NCBI RefSeq assembly: GCF_025562755.1
Contig: NZ_CP103300.1
Span: 1,501,501 to 1,565,500, forward strand
Origin: Endozoicomonas euniceicola
Lineage (GTDB): Bacteria; Pseudomonadota; Gammaproteobacteria; Pseudomonadales; Endozoicomonadaceae
Reading direction: 5' to 3'
Length of the DNA stretch: 64,000 bases
Shown here: piece by piece, positions 24,665 through 33,339 of the stretch
Layout of the letters: each line of letters starts with the position of its first letter
Position numbering within the stretch: the stretch's first letter is position 1
Notes under the pieces: generated by a model
What the model saw: only the letters and a program-made list of their open reading frames with translations
Database searches by the model: none
Told to the model about the DNA's origin: nothing
Position numbers and translations under genes: made by a program

Positions 24665-25093
24665 TCAATCTGGTGTACTCTGGCTATTAACGTAGTCCTT
24701 CAGAGTCTCGATAGTTGCACCGCCAGCACTGCAAGCAAAGTAAGACCTTGACCACATTAAGCCTGCTTTGCTCTGAGCAGTAAGGTGGGTATTCAGCATT
24801 CGCAACCGTCTTGATGATGTTGATTTGAGATTATTTACCATGACACTGATAGCCAGTTTTGGTGGGTAGGCCACCAACAGGTGTACGTGATCTTTTTCGC
24901 CATCCATTTCAAGTAACTGGCATTCCAGTTTTTCACATGCACTCTCGAACGACTCCCGTAACTGCTTGATCATATAGCCATCAAAAAGCTTTCGTCTGTA
25001 CTTTGTCGTGAACACCAAATGAACAACCAGCTTGGTAACGCTATGTCGTTTGCGAAGATACCCTTTAAGCAAATCTTTATTGTGTGCGCCCAC
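24665..25093 (-). CDS. tnpA: IS200/IS605 Y1 transposase TnpA
   Basis: About 142 residues, the usual size. HLVFTTKYRRKLFDG, the HUH motif in DHVHLLVAYPP, and TLKDYVNSQ with the catalytic Tyr near the C-terminus identify a single-strand transposase. The GTG at 25093 is chosen: it is preceded by GAAAGAGG and gives the normal N-terminus (GAHNKDLLKGYLRKRHSVTKL); a longer frame to 25195 would run into the tnpB start region. Divergent from tnpB with ~65 bases between starts. No inactivating change seen. Confidence 0.9.
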   Translation of the reverse strand: MGAHNKDLLKGYLRKRHSVTKLVVHLVFTTKYRRKLFDGYMIKQLRESFESACEKLECQLLEMDGEKDHVHLLVAYPPKLAISVMVNNLKSTSSRRLRMLNTHLTAQSKAGLMWSRSYFACSAGGATIETLKDYVNSQSTPD

Positions 25094-25158
25094 TTGAAAA
25101 CCTCTTTCAAATACCTGTAATATGAAGTTTATATTAATGAGCACTGAAATAACATTCC

Positions 25159-26331
25159 ATGCTGAGAGCCACCAAAGTACGAATCTATCCAACATCAGAG
25201 CAGGCGGAATTTCTCGACCGTCAGTTTGATGCTGTGCGGTTCGTATGGAACAAGGCCCTGGCTATTAAGGTTCATTATTACAAGGTTCGTGGGCAGAGCC
25301 TTTCTCCCAAAAAACACCTGAAGCCCTTGCTGGCAAAAGCCAAGAAAAGCCGAAAGTACTCATGGCTGAGAAACGCTGACTCTATTGCACTGCAACAGGC
25401 CACTATCAATCTGGATACGGCCTTTCAAAACTTTTTCAATCCCAAATTGCAGGCAAGATTTCCTCGCTTCAAGAAAAAGCATGGCAAGCAAAGTAGCTAC
25501 CATTGTACGTCTGTCTCTGTGGGCGATAACTGGATAAAAATCCCCAAGTGCAAGCCCATAAGGGCTAAAGTGCATCGTGAAATAGTGGGTAAGGTGAAGT
25601 CTATCACCCTGAGCAGAACGCTAACCGGCAAGTATTTTGCCTCCATATTGGCTGATGATACCCAGGAACAACCAAAACAGATTGATAATCTTGAAGCTAA
25701 TCAGGTTGTCGGTGTTGATATGGGGATTACTGATCTGGCTATCACCAGTACCGGCCATAAGACTGGCAATCCTCGCTTTCTGAAAAAAGCACAACGTAAC
25801 CTGAAAAGAAAACAACAGGCTCTATCTCGCTGCAAGAAAGGCTCAAAAGGTAGGCACAAAGCCCGTTTATTGGTGGCAAAGGCGTATGAGCGTGTAGCCT
25901 TTGCCCGTAATGATTTTCAGCATAAGCTATCAAAACAACTCATCGACGAAAACCAAGCGGTGATTGTGGAGACACTGAAAGTTAAAAACATGCTCAAGAA
26001 CAAGCGTCTTGCTCGTTCTATTGCTGATGCTGGCTGGCACTCACTGATAACCAAACTCGAATACAAGGCAAAGCAGGAAGGTAAACATCTGGTGAAGATA
26101 GACCAGTGGTTTGCATCCTCTAAAACTTGCTCAGTCTGCGATTTGAAACAGGAAAAAATGCCATTGAGAATCCGATCATGGGAGTGTAGCTGTGGTGCTA
26201 TCCATGACCGGGATATTAATGCAGCTCGCAATATCAAGAAGCAAGGCATATTGAAATTAAAGGCGGAAGGACTGTCCGTTTCTGCTGATGGAGGCTTGCG
26301 TAAATCCGGCAGACTGTCGGTTGCTGCCTAA
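25159..26331 (+). CDS. tnpB: TnpB, RNA-guided nuclease of IS605 family
   Basis: 390 residues. RuvC-like residues are all present: D187 in GVDMGITDLA, E271 in VIVETLKVKNM, and D352 in HDRDINAARNI. The zinc ribbon has C324, C327, C343 and C345. The N-terminal part starts MLRATKVRIYPTSEQ, typical of TnpB. TnpB proteins cut DNA guided by an RNA from the element's right end and keep the element in the population; they are ancestors of Cas12. The gene looks intact, and with tnpA forms a complete element. A small basic tail (GLRKSGRLSVAA) ends the protein. Confidence 0.92.
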   Translation: MLRATKVRIYPTSEQAEFLDRQFDAVRFVWNKALAIKVHYYKVRGQSLSPKKHLKPLLAKAKKSRKYSWLRNADSIALQQATINLDTAFQNFFNPKLQARFPRFKKKHGKQSSYHCTSVSVGDNWIKIPKCKPIRAKVHREIVGKVKSITLSRTLTGKYFASILADDTQEQPKQIDNLEANQVVGVDMGITDLAITSTGHKTGNPRFLKKAQRNLKRKQQALSRCKKGSKGRHKARLLVAKAYERVAFARNDFQHKLSKQLIDENQAVIVETLKVKNMLKNKRLARSIADAGWHSLITKLEYKAKQEGKHLVKIDQWFASSKTCSVCDLKQEKMPLRIRSWECSCGAIHDRDINAARNIKKQGILKLKAEGLSVSADGGLRKSGRLSVAA

Positions 26332-26471
26332 GAAATCAGAAGCCTCACCCGATAGGGTGGGGAGCAGTCACACAATATAACCTCTCACTGCCGCACAGTG
26401 GAAAATCCCGCAAGCCTCGTTAAAAAAGGTCTACCCTCAAATGGCAAAAATTACAAAGAGAGTAGTGGAAA

Positions 26472-27197
26472 GTGGTTTCAATCTTAAGACTCTGGCCTGT
26501 AAATCTGTCCCAAAAGGTAGCAGGTACAACCTTTTTGCGACAGTCTCTTATGCGATTGGCGCTTGCACTGACTCTATTAATCCAGGCGAATCTGTCGTAT
26601 CCGGCGTGTACCAGCCTGCTGAGCCTTTTCGATAGCAGGCTTGCTTCCGCAGCAACCGGACAAGTTATCAGTCAACACTCATTGCTGATGCCAGATGCCT
26701 TGACAGCAAAACTTTTTAAATATGGGGTATTCATTGGGGTTTTAGACTCAATGCGAGTCACCATCAGTAAATTGCTTGAGTGCCCGGTACAAAACACCCA
26801 CGAAGTGACTCTGTCAATGGCCATGCCGACAGTTCGAACGATAATCTCGGGATTGATACATTCTTACTTATTGGAAAATTACTATCATCTTATAGATCCT
26901 GTCATTTACTCAGGCCTTTATGCCGCAGCCGATACCCTCCTGACCGGCTCTTCCAAAACCACAAACTATGACCACGACTCCGCGAACACCTCTTATATCT
27001 CTTATCTCGGCTCCAGAATAAATAATGCTCTCTGGCAATGCAGCCTTGCCATGGCTTTAAACGTTGCCGGAAGAGCAGTCGCATCACGCTTACCAACTCA
27101 TAAGCACGCTGCAAACCTGGTTACACAACTGACACTGATCTATGGAACAGCATTAGCCTATATCACCTACGCTGAGCTTAAAAATAGCGTTTATTGA
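26472..27197 (+). CDS. Unknown, probably exported or membrane-associated protein
   Basis: Up to 241 residues from a GTG at 26472; an internal ATG at 26550 would start MRLALALTLLIQANLSYPAC, which looks like a signal peptide or membrane anchor. Further hydrophobic helices are visible (AVASRL... region, LIYGTALAYITYAEL near the C-terminus, and VIYSGLYAAADTLL). Not recognised. It follows the IS605 element directly, so its promoter region may be partly replaced. The rest of the gap to the next gene (27198-27440) shows nothing I can name. Confidence 0.45.
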   Translation: MVSILRLWPVNLSQKVAGTTFLRQSLMRLALALTLLIQANLSYPACTSLLSLFDSRLASAATGQVISQHSLLMPDALTAKLFKYGVFIGVLDSMRVTISKLLECPVQNTHEVTLSMAMPTVRTIISGLIHSYLLENYYHLIDPVIYSGLYAAADTLLTGSSKTTNYDHDSANTSYISYLGSRINNALWQCSLAMALNVAGRAVASRLPTHKHAANLVTQLTLIYGTALAYITYAELKNSVY

Positions 27198-27440
27198 GTT
27201 GTAAGGGGACTGGGCTGGCTCTCCCCGCCCTGCACAGGCTTTACATACGGCAAGCTGCCAGGTTGCAGAAACAGCAAGTATCTACCAAGCTTTGTGCGGC
27301 TGGTTTCACCAGATTGTTCAGGGGGAGTCTGTACGATAAAGACGAATCAGCTAATGACTGAGGGTATCTCTATTCTCTGGCAGGTAAGCGCGTCCGGAGG
27401 GTAGGTGTTTATGATCTATTAGGGGTTTTGTAAAAGAATC

Positions 27441-29231
27441 ATGCATTCACCAACAACTTTTTCAAAATCGAAAGGATGCTGCTTTCACCTCGGTCGCCTG
27501 GCGCCTCTGGCACTTTTTCTACTGTTTCTGACTCTGTCATTTTGGGTCGGAAGAACTATGACACCGATATTTCAGGTTCAGGAACAGGTAATGTCTCAGG
27601 AAACCGCCCCGGACGGTTCCAGGTTTGTTCATTTTCAAAACCGAGACATTCCACTGTCTGAAGTTCTCCCTTATTCTCAAAGTCCGTTGAACCCTTCTAA
27701 CCTGAACCCGTCAGCTTTGAAACGTGAGCTTCCGGATCATACCCTGGCTTGGCGGACAGGCTCCGACGGCATGCCTCAGGCATTAAAACTGAGTGTTGTT
27801 CGACACTGGGGAGGTTGGTCATTACTGCCTGTCCTGACCGCCATTCTTCTGTGTTTTATGCTCAAAGAACCCCTGACAGCACTGCTCGGAGGGTTGCTTG
27901 TGGGGAGTATGCTGATCGGCCAGTATGATATTACCCAGATACTGGTAAACAGTATCGGCCAGCCGGGTTCTGCCATTCTGCTCATTTTGTACCTTTGGCT
28001 GCTGGGCGGCCTGAGTGGTATCTGGGGAAAGACAGGAGCAGCAAGGGCCTTTGCCCGTTTTTTGTCGCATCATTGTGTCAAGGGACCTGTTTCAGCAAAG
28101 TTAGTGGCCTGGACTCTTGGTGTCCTGATGTTTCAGGGAGGAAGCATTTCTGCCGTACTGGTAGGCACCACCGTGACGCCCGTTGCCGATCAGGAAAAAA
28201 TCTCAAAAGAAGAACTGTCGTATATCGTAGACTCCACCTCTTCTCCTGTAGCAGTGTTATTAGCCTTTAATGCCTGGCCGGGTTTTGTACAACCTTTACT
28301 GGTTGTCAGTGGTGTTAGCTTTCTGGCTACAGAGTCCGACCGCCTGAAATTCTTTTTCCAATGCCTGCCCTTATCGTTTTACGCTATTTTGGCGGTGCTG
28401 GGTACTTTTCTGTTATCGATCGACAAGGCACCCTTCATTGGGCGGCAAATGAAAACAGCCATCAAACGGGCTCGAACAACAGGGCAGTTATCAGCACCAG
28501 GTAGCCGCCCACTGGCATCTCGTGAAGTTGACACGGCTTCGGAGAACTATCAGCCATGGGTACTGGAGTTTGTACTGCCGCTGGCCGTACTGATCGGCAC
28601 CGCGCTGATGACTTTCTGGTTGCGCGGTGCTCCACAGATTCTCTGGGCCTTTTCTGCCGCCTTTATACTGGCAGGTGGTATTGCCCTGGTGCGGGGCATG
28701 GGTCTTAATGACCTGATAGGTGGCGTGGTTGATGGCCTGAAATCGGTGGTATTCGGCTCAGTTATTATTTTGCTGGCCGTCACCATGGGGCATATAAGTC
28801 AGCAGACAGGAGGGGGGGCGTTTCTGGTCAGCCTGCTATCAGAGCGGTTATTGAGTGTTTACTGGCTGCTGCCTGCCCTGTTATTTGGATTGAGTATTGT
28901 GGTTGCCTTTTCCACAGGTACCAGTCTGGGAACCTATGCTGTTGTTTTCCCACTGGCCATGCCCCTGGCCTGGAGCCTGACTCTGGGCCTTGGCCTGGAA
29001 GAAAGCAGTGCCTGGCTTTTTATGGCATTGTGTTTTGCCTGTGTGTTGAATGGCGCAGTGTTTGGTGACCAGACTTCACCCATTTCAGACACCACGGTTT
29101 TATCAGCACTGTGTACGGGGTGTGACCTTATGGATCATGTCAGAACCCAGTTACCACAGGCCATGGCTATGGCCGCTATAGCCACCGTGTTATGGACACT
29201 TGTCGCATTTTTTGGGTGCCCACAGCCGTAA
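27441..29231 (+). CDS. NhaC-like Na+/H+ antiporter family membrane protein
   Basis: 596 residues with about 11-12 hydrophobic segments. The N-terminus has one membrane segment followed by a ~90-residue periplasmic-looking loop, then the NhaC-type core: LTALLGGLLVG, LLILYLWLLGGLSGIWGKTGA, MFQGGSISAVLVGTTVTPVAD, DSTSSPVAVLL, FSTGTSLGTYAVVFPLAMPLA and GAVFGDQTSPISDTTVLSA. The Asp/Ser/Thr-rich half-helices are conserved in this ion-transporter superfamily. Substrate (Na+/H+ or an organic anion such as malate/lactate) cannot be told from sequence. Monocistronic as far as seen; convergent with the HugZ-like gene 17 bases away. Confidence 0.8.
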   Translation: MHSPTTFSKSKGCCFHLGRLAPLALFLLFLTLSFWVGRTMTPIFQVQEQVMSQETAPDGSRFVHFQNRDIPLSEVLPYSQSPLNPSNLNPSALKRELPDHTLAWRTGSDGMPQALKLSVVRHWGGWSLLPVLTAILLCFMLKEPLTALLGGLLVGSMLIGQYDITQILVNSIGQPGSAILLILYLWLLGGLSGIWGKTGAARAFARFLSHHCVKGPVSAKLVAWTLGVLMFQGGSISAVLVGTTVTPVADQEKISKEELSYIVDSTSSPVAVLLAFNAWPGFVQPLLVVSGVSFLATESDRLKFFFQCLPLSFYAILAVLGTFLLSIDKAPFIGRQMKTAIKRARTTGQLSAPGSRPLASREVDTASENYQPWVLEFVLPLAVLIGTALMTFWLRGAPQILWAFSAAFILAGGIALVRGMGLNDLIGGVVDGLKSVVFGSVIILLAVTMGHISQQTGGGAFLVSLLSERLLSVYWLLPALLFGLSIVVAFSTGTSLGTYAVVFPLAMPLAWSLTLGLGLEESSAWLFMALCFACVLNGAVFGDQTSPISDTTVLSALCTGCDLMDHVRTQLPQAMAMAAIATVLWTLVAFFGCPQP

Positions 29232-29248
29232 AAACAGACGCGTATCAC

Positions 29249-29959
29249 TTAAGCTGCCCGGGCCATGTCCACCAGCGTTTTTCTGACTGCCATGGGTTCA
29301 TCCACCGAAGCCGGAAAAGCAATACGTACCACCTTATCGCCAAGTAACAGATGCATACCCTCTCCATCAATACCTGCCATTCCGGGGGAAACGCCTTCAG
29401 GAATCACAATGCCTGCATTAATGCAGTACTTCACCATAGCATCCACATGATCTTCATTCATGTGGCTCACCATGCCACGCTCTGGCTGGCCATAAAATGG
29501 ATTGGCTTTCATCATCAAGTCATTTTTAACCCAGAAAATTTTCCCAAAACCGCCAATAAAACGGGCTCGCACCAGATTGATACGATAAAAGTCGAAGTCA
29601 TGGGTTTTATGGTAATCCCTGGACTGCGGAAAAAAAGCATAGTAACGCTCTGCCAGTGGTTCGAAGTCCTCTACTTTTTCAGCATCACCCAGCCAGGTCA
29701 ACCGCCCACCTTTATGCACATCATTAACGCCTGTTTCACTGATAATCAGGGAGACCTTGGGGTTTTTCTGGATATTGCGGGTGTGCTGGGCAATGCGGCT
29801 GATAAGAATAACTGGCTGCCCGTTTTCGTCCAGACAATAAGGCATGACTGAGCCAAAGGGGTAACCCGGTACGTCATGGGAGTGAGTAGAAAGAATTCCA
29901 TGATATTCATTTAGCAGTAATTCGCGGGCTGCTCTGGCGGCTTCAATTTTATTATTCAT
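29249..29959 (-). CDS. HugZ-like heme utilisation protein (PPOX fold plus DUF2470)
   Basis: About 236 residues from the ATG at 29959, which has GAGGTTGAG just upstream (a longer frame reaches 29989). The N-terminal half is a pyridoxamine-phosphate-oxidase-like split barrel (GILSTHSHDVPGYPFGSVMPY, HTRNIQKNPKVSLII, RLTWLGDAE); the C-terminal part has the DUF2470 segment MSHMNEDHVDAMVKYC. HugZ-type proteins bind and degrade heme to release iron. A good Fur-box match lies upstream at 30032-30050, supporting iron-starvation control. Cytoplasmic. Confidence 0.85.
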   Translation of the reverse strand: MNNKIEAARAARELLLNEYHGILSTHSHDVPGYPFGSVMPYCLDENGQPVILISRIAQHTRNIQKNPKVSLIISETGVNDVHKGGRLTWLGDAEKVEDFEPLAERYYAFFPQSRDYHKTHDFDFYRINLVRARFIGGFGKIFWVKNDLMMKANPFYGQPERGMVSHMNEDHVDAMVKYCINAGIVIPEGVSPGMAGIDGEGMHLLLGDKVVRIAFPASVDEPMAVRKTLVDMARAA

Positions 29960-30031
29960 TCTCAACCTCGAATATTGACTGGTTACCATTCTGGTTTTGA
30001 TTATTTTTAGTGCGGGTCATTATATAGAGAT

Positions 30032-30050
30032 GAGATTGATTATCAATAAC
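30032..30050 (-). promoter_or_regulatory. Fur box upstream of the HugZ-like gene
   Basis: Read leftward GTTATTGATAATCAATCTC matches 15 of 19 positions of the Fur consensus GATAATGATAATCATTATC, including the central GATAATCA. It lies ~75 bases before the HugZ-like start, in a gap of only ~90 bases. Confidence 0.7.
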
Positions 30051-30051
30051 G

Positions 30052-31122
30052 CTACCAGTTGTAGCCAACACCAAACTTTACCTGGGAGTCGAGCGTTTTC
30101 TCATTTTCACCGGGCAGACTGTCAAAGTCGAACTTCTGAGTCACATTGAGCGACAGATTATCGGTCACTTTGTAACGAACGCCGTGTTCGCCGTCCCAGA
30201 TCCATTGATTCTGGCTCTGAATCCGGTAATAAAGGCCGCTATCAACATAGTATTCCAAGTCACTCATCAGGTATCGCCTGTGAAACAGCTTCCAGCCAAT
30301 GGCGAGATTCTGCTTCTTGCCTTCCCGTTCATAGGTTTCCCAGATCTGGGTGAGTCCCACGCTGTTTAGCAGTGCCTCAGTGGAGGTTTCGCGAACTCTG
30401 TAACCAACAAAACCACCGATATTGGCACGACTGCGAAGGTTTTCCCGGGAATGGTAGCGTTCTTTGGATGACACATTAACAAACCAGTGTTCAGTAAAAT
30501 AACGACTGTAGTCGTACTGCACGTCCCAGACATCTTTCTTCCAGACACCCTCGTCTTTTCGCTCTACATCCACACTCCACTTCAGCCGGTTCTTGTTCCA
30601 CTGGTCATTCAGGTGCATCTGGCCATTCATCCGGTAGCGGGACTCAATGTCGTTGCCGCTCTTACTATTCAGATTAACATTGACATTTCCCCCGAACTCC
30701 CATTTATCCTCTAAGGTCGGTTCCGACTGAGCCATACTGGCAACGGGCCAGGCTGCTGAAAATTTTCGTTCATAACCATCTTCATCGACGATAACCAGAT
30801 TATCACTGCTGCCTCGCAGCTCCCTGAGCTGTGCCTGGTTTTCACCAATCAGGTTAATCCACAAGGGGTTATCCGTTTTAACTGAACGAACATGCCGCCA
30901 GTTAACGCTCAGTTCACCGGCATAAACGGTGTTCAGCTTCAGTATTCCAGCATCCAGACCGATCACCTCACCAGAGATCATGTCTCCATTTTCAAGCCAG
31001 ACCGTATCAGCCCAGCCAGCGCCTGTCAGCATAGAAGACAGCACTGCACAGCCTTTAAGGAGGTTCGCCAAAAACCTGAAACAAACATTGGGATTACGGC
31101 CCCGGAACACCTGGAGCTTCAT
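30052..31122 (-). CDS. DUF481 outer membrane protein
   Basis: About 356 residues from the ATG at 31122 (AAGG seven bases upstream). The longer frame to 31218 adds 32 residues without signal character. A signal peptide is followed by ...GAGWADTVWLENGD. Residues ~40-110 form a small domain (GDMISGEVIGLDAGILKL), and from ~150 the chain alternates polar/aromatic beta strands ending VKFGVGYNW, typical of a C-terminal outer membrane beta barrel. DUF481 proteins (YdiY type) are salt- or acid-induced outer membrane proteins of unknown function. Confidence 0.82.
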   Translation of the reverse strand: MKLQVFRGRNPNVCFRFLANLLKGCAVLSSMLTGAGWADTVWLENGDMISGEVIGLDAGILKLNTVYAGELSVNWRHVRSVKTDNPLWINLIGENQAQLRELRGSSDNLVIVDEDGYERKFSAAWPVASMAQSEPTLEDKWEFGGNVNVNLNSKSGNDIESRYRMNGQMHLNDQWNKNRLKWSVDVERKDEGVWKKDVWDVQYDYSRYFTEHWFVNVSSKERYHSRENLRSRANIGGFVGYRVRETSTEALLNSVGLTQIWETYEREGKKQNLAIGWKLFHRRYLMSDLEYYVDSGLYYRIQSQNQWIWDGEHGVRYKVTDNLSLNVTQKFDFDSLPGENEKTLDSQVKFGVGYNW

Positions 31123-31312
31123 GAATACCTTGAAAAGACCTCTGCAACGATGGGAATAACAAGTATCTTTGGCTATAAAAAATGCGTAAGAATTCCATAG
31201 AACAGCGGTATTACTCAAGACAATTTAACTGCGAATAACCCTTATAAAGTGTCTCTTTGCCTGTTCGATCAGTCAGGCTCAGAAGCTGAACGCCAGGGAG
31301 GTTACTGAAAAA

Positions 31313-31687
31313 ATGCTAATGAACCCAACGGAAGATTTAAGGTATTCTCAGGTATTTTTAATGGAGCACTCCTTGCAAGCACCATTCAGTCATACCGATA
31401 TCTGGCTCGTCCTCAGCCAGGTGCCTGAAGGCAAAGTCGTTACTTATGGTCAGCTGGCCAGAATGGCGGGAGCGCCCGGTTATGCCAGAGTCGTTGGTAG
31501 TATTCTGAAACAGCTACCCAAAGGTTCCGGGCTGCCCTGGCACCGGGTGATTAACTGCAAAGGACGTATTTCCTTTCCGGAAGACAGTGTGAAATATAAT
31601 GAACAAAAGAAACTGCTGGAACAGGAAGGCGTGACCTTTACCGCCGGTAAAGTCAGTCTGAACTGCTATGGATGGAACGGAGAATAA
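31313..31687 (+). CDS. Alkyltransferase-like protein (ATL, MGMT homologue without Cys)
   Basis: 124 residues; a start at M17 (31361) would give the usual ~108. The segment VPEGKVVTYGQLARMAG and the DNA-binding region ARVVGSILK match O6-alkylguanine alkyltransferases, but the active-site PCHRV is LPWHRVIN: Cys is replaced by Trp, as in Atl1/YbaZ proteins. Such proteins bind O6-alkylguanine in DNA, flip it and flag it for nucleotide excision repair rather than repairing it. Followed by a small gene and ampG in the same direction with short gaps (18 and 12 bases), so an operon is likely. Confidence 0.9.
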   Translation: MLMNPTEDLRYSQVFLMEHSLQAPFSHTDIWLVLSQVPEGKVVTYGQLARMAGAPGYARVVGSILKQLPKGSGLPWHRVINCKGRISFPEDSVKYNEQKKLLEQEGVTFTAGKVSLNCYGWNGE

Positions 31688-31705
31688 CTATGTACGGGAA
31701 TAGCT

Positions 31706-31891
31706 ATGGACAATCTGCCTGAAGAAATGACGCTGGCCATTGAAATCATTCGCCAGCTGGAAAATCTGGACTACCCACCCGAAACCATACTTCAGGCGTT
31801 GACCATTATCTGTCAGGATACCCTGAACAAGCTGTCAGAGTCTGACAGGAAAAAATGGCAGCAGTTTTTGCTGGGCAGCCTGAACCAATAA
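31706..31891 (+). CDS. Small acidic protein between atl and ampG
   Basis: 61 residues, predicted largely helical (MTLAIEIIRQLENL, ETILQALTIICQDTLNKL, KKWQQFLLGSL). Not recognised. It is tightly placed (18 bases after the ATL gene, 12 before ampG) with GGGA upstream of the ATG, and no frame conflict, which supports a real gene. No signal peptide or metal motif seen. Confidence 0.55.
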   Translation: MDNLPEEMTLAIEIIRQLENLDYPPETILQALTIICQDTLNKLSESDRKKWQQFLLGSLNQ

Positions 31892-31903
31892 AATAGAGCC
31901 TCT

Positions 31904-33289
31904 ATGCCTGTTGTACCTTCCAGAACCCGGTTGATTTCATGGTGGGATGCCATGAAAATCTATCGACACCCCCGCGCCCTCACACTTTTCTTCATGGGCT
32001 TTTCCGCCGGTTTGCCGCTGATGCTGCTATTTTCCAGCCTGTCATTCTGGCTAAGGGAAGCCGACGTGAGTCGTGCCACCATCGGCTTCTTCAGCTGGAT
32101 AGGACTGGCCTACAGCGTCAAGTGGATCTGGTCACCACTGGTTGACCGATTGCCTTTGCCGGTACTCAGTCAATTATTAGGTCGTCGTCGTTCATGGCTG
32201 CTGCTCAGCCAGATAGCCATTGTCGCCGGACTGCTGGGCATGGCCTTCACAGACCCAGTCCTGAACCTGACCAGAATGGCACTTTTTGCCGTACTGGTAG
32301 CCTTCAGTTCCGCAACGCAGGATATTGTGATTGATGCCTTCCGTATCGAAGCCGCTGAAGAGCGCCTGCAGGCCGCTCTGGCAGCGACTTATATGTTTGG
32401 CTATCGTCTGGCGATGATGGTGGCGGGTGCAGGTACTCTCGCTATAGCGGCCCGGGCAGCAGGCGACAGTACGGATTACCAGCAGTCCGCATGGATGGTC
32501 GCCTATCTGTTTATGGCCGGTTTTATGGCGGTTGGCATCATCACCACATTCGTTACCCGCGAACCAGAGGTTAAAGTCGAAACTCCAAAACAGGAACAGC
32601 GAGTCACCCGTTGGATGGCACAAAAGGCGCACCTGCCAACCCCCATGGTAAAAGTGGCAGGCTGGTTTTATGGCGCTGTAGTCTGCCCCTTCTCAGACTT
32701 TTTCCGTCGTTATCGCTGGCATGCCCTGTTGTTACTGGCCCTGATCAGCACTTACCGAATCTCTGACATTGTTATGGGCATCATGGCCAACCCTTTCTAC
32801 GTGGACCTGGGTTTTACCAAAAATGAAGTAGCCACCGTCACCAAAATCTTTGGCGTCATTATGACGCTGATGGGTGTCACCCTGGGTGGCACACTGACTA
32901 TGCGTTATGGCGTGATGAAAATGCTGTTTACCGGGGCGATTGCGACTGCCATGACCAACGCCCTGTTTGCCGTTATGAGTCTGGTGGGCAATAACGTTTA
33001 CTGGCTGGCCCTGGTGGTTTCAGCAGACAACCTGGCCGCTGGTATTGCCACATCAGCCTTTATTGCCTGGATGTCGAGCCTGACCAATGTCCAGTACTCT
33101 GCCACCCAGTACGCCCTGTTCAGCTCTATGATGCTATTGCTACCCAAGTTTATAGCGGGCTTTTCCGGTGTGATGGTGGATGCCGTTGGCTACAACTACT
33201 TCTTTATTTTCTGTGCGCTGTTGGGAATACCGGTGCTGGTTCTGATCTGGATGGCGAGCCGGTTTCTGGAAACCAGTCAAACAACCTGA
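31904..33289 (+). CDS. ampG: AmpG-like MFS transporter, copy 1
   Basis: 461 residues with about 12 membrane segments. LTLFFMGFSAGLPLMLLFSSL, LREADVSRATIGFFSWIGLAYS, WSPLVDRLPLP, LGRRRSWLL and the ATQDIVIDAFRIE segment match AmpG, the inner membrane permease that imports anhydro-muropeptides from cell wall turnover and so feeds peptidoglycan recycling and beta-lactamase signalling. A second, ~60%-similar copy lies at 35033 (similarity judged by eye). The real start could be the internal ATG of MKIYRHP. A hairpin without T-run (33300-33320) follows. Confidence 0.88.
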   Translation: MPVVPSRTRLISWWDAMKIYRHPRALTLFFMGFSAGLPLMLLFSSLSFWLREADVSRATIGFFSWIGLAYSVKWIWSPLVDRLPLPVLSQLLGRRRSWLLLSQIAIVAGLLGMAFTDPVLNLTRMALFAVLVAFSSATQDIVIDAFRIEAAEERLQAALAATYMFGYRLAMMVAGAGTLAIAARAAGDSTDYQQSAWMVAYLFMAGFMAVGIITTFVTREPEVKVETPKQEQRVTRWMAQKAHLPTPMVKVAGWFYGAVVCPFSDFFRRYRWHALLLLALISTYRISDIVMGIMANPFYVDLGFTKNEVATVTKIFGVIMTLMGVTLGGTLTMRYGVMKMLFTGAIATAMTNALFAVMSLVGNNVYWLALVVSADNLAAGIATSAFIAWMSSLTNVQYSATQYALFSSMMLLLPKFIAGFSGVMVDAVGYNYFFIFCALLGIPVLVLIWMASRFLETSQTT

Positions 33290-33299
33290 CATCAATGCA

Positions 33300-33320
33300 G
33301 TGAGCCCCTTGCGGGCTCAC
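33300..33320 (+). terminator. Hairpin after ampG copy 1
   Basis: GTGAGCCC-CTTGC-GGGCTCAC forms an 8-bp perfect stem between two convergent genes. No T-run on either side, so it may be a weak terminator or a stabilising hairpin. Confidence 0.55.
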
Positions 33321-33339
33321 CCTGAACTTGCAGGAAGTA

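Larger units (their letters stand above)
24590..26385. mobile_element. IS200/IS605-family element with divergent tnpA and tnpB (ends approximate)
   Basis: The left side carries the hairpin CCTCGCCC-AATGC-GGGCGGGG (24611-24631) and the right side CCTCACCC-GATA-GGGTGGGG (26343-26362). Both have the same stem design with one T-G pair, as expected for the subterminal hairpins recognised by a Y1 transposase. A second hairpin (GGAAGGC-ACAGA-GCCTTCC, 24642-24660) lies just after tnpA. Exact cleavage sites cannot be fixed by eye. The region after tnpB including the right hairpin is where the TnpB guide (omega) RNA would lie. Confidence 0.82.

Noticed and set aside
25094..25195. Longer tnpA start reaching into the tnpB start region
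   Set aside because: Would add 34 non-family residues and overlap tnpB; the GTG at 25093 with GAAAGAGG fits the family start.
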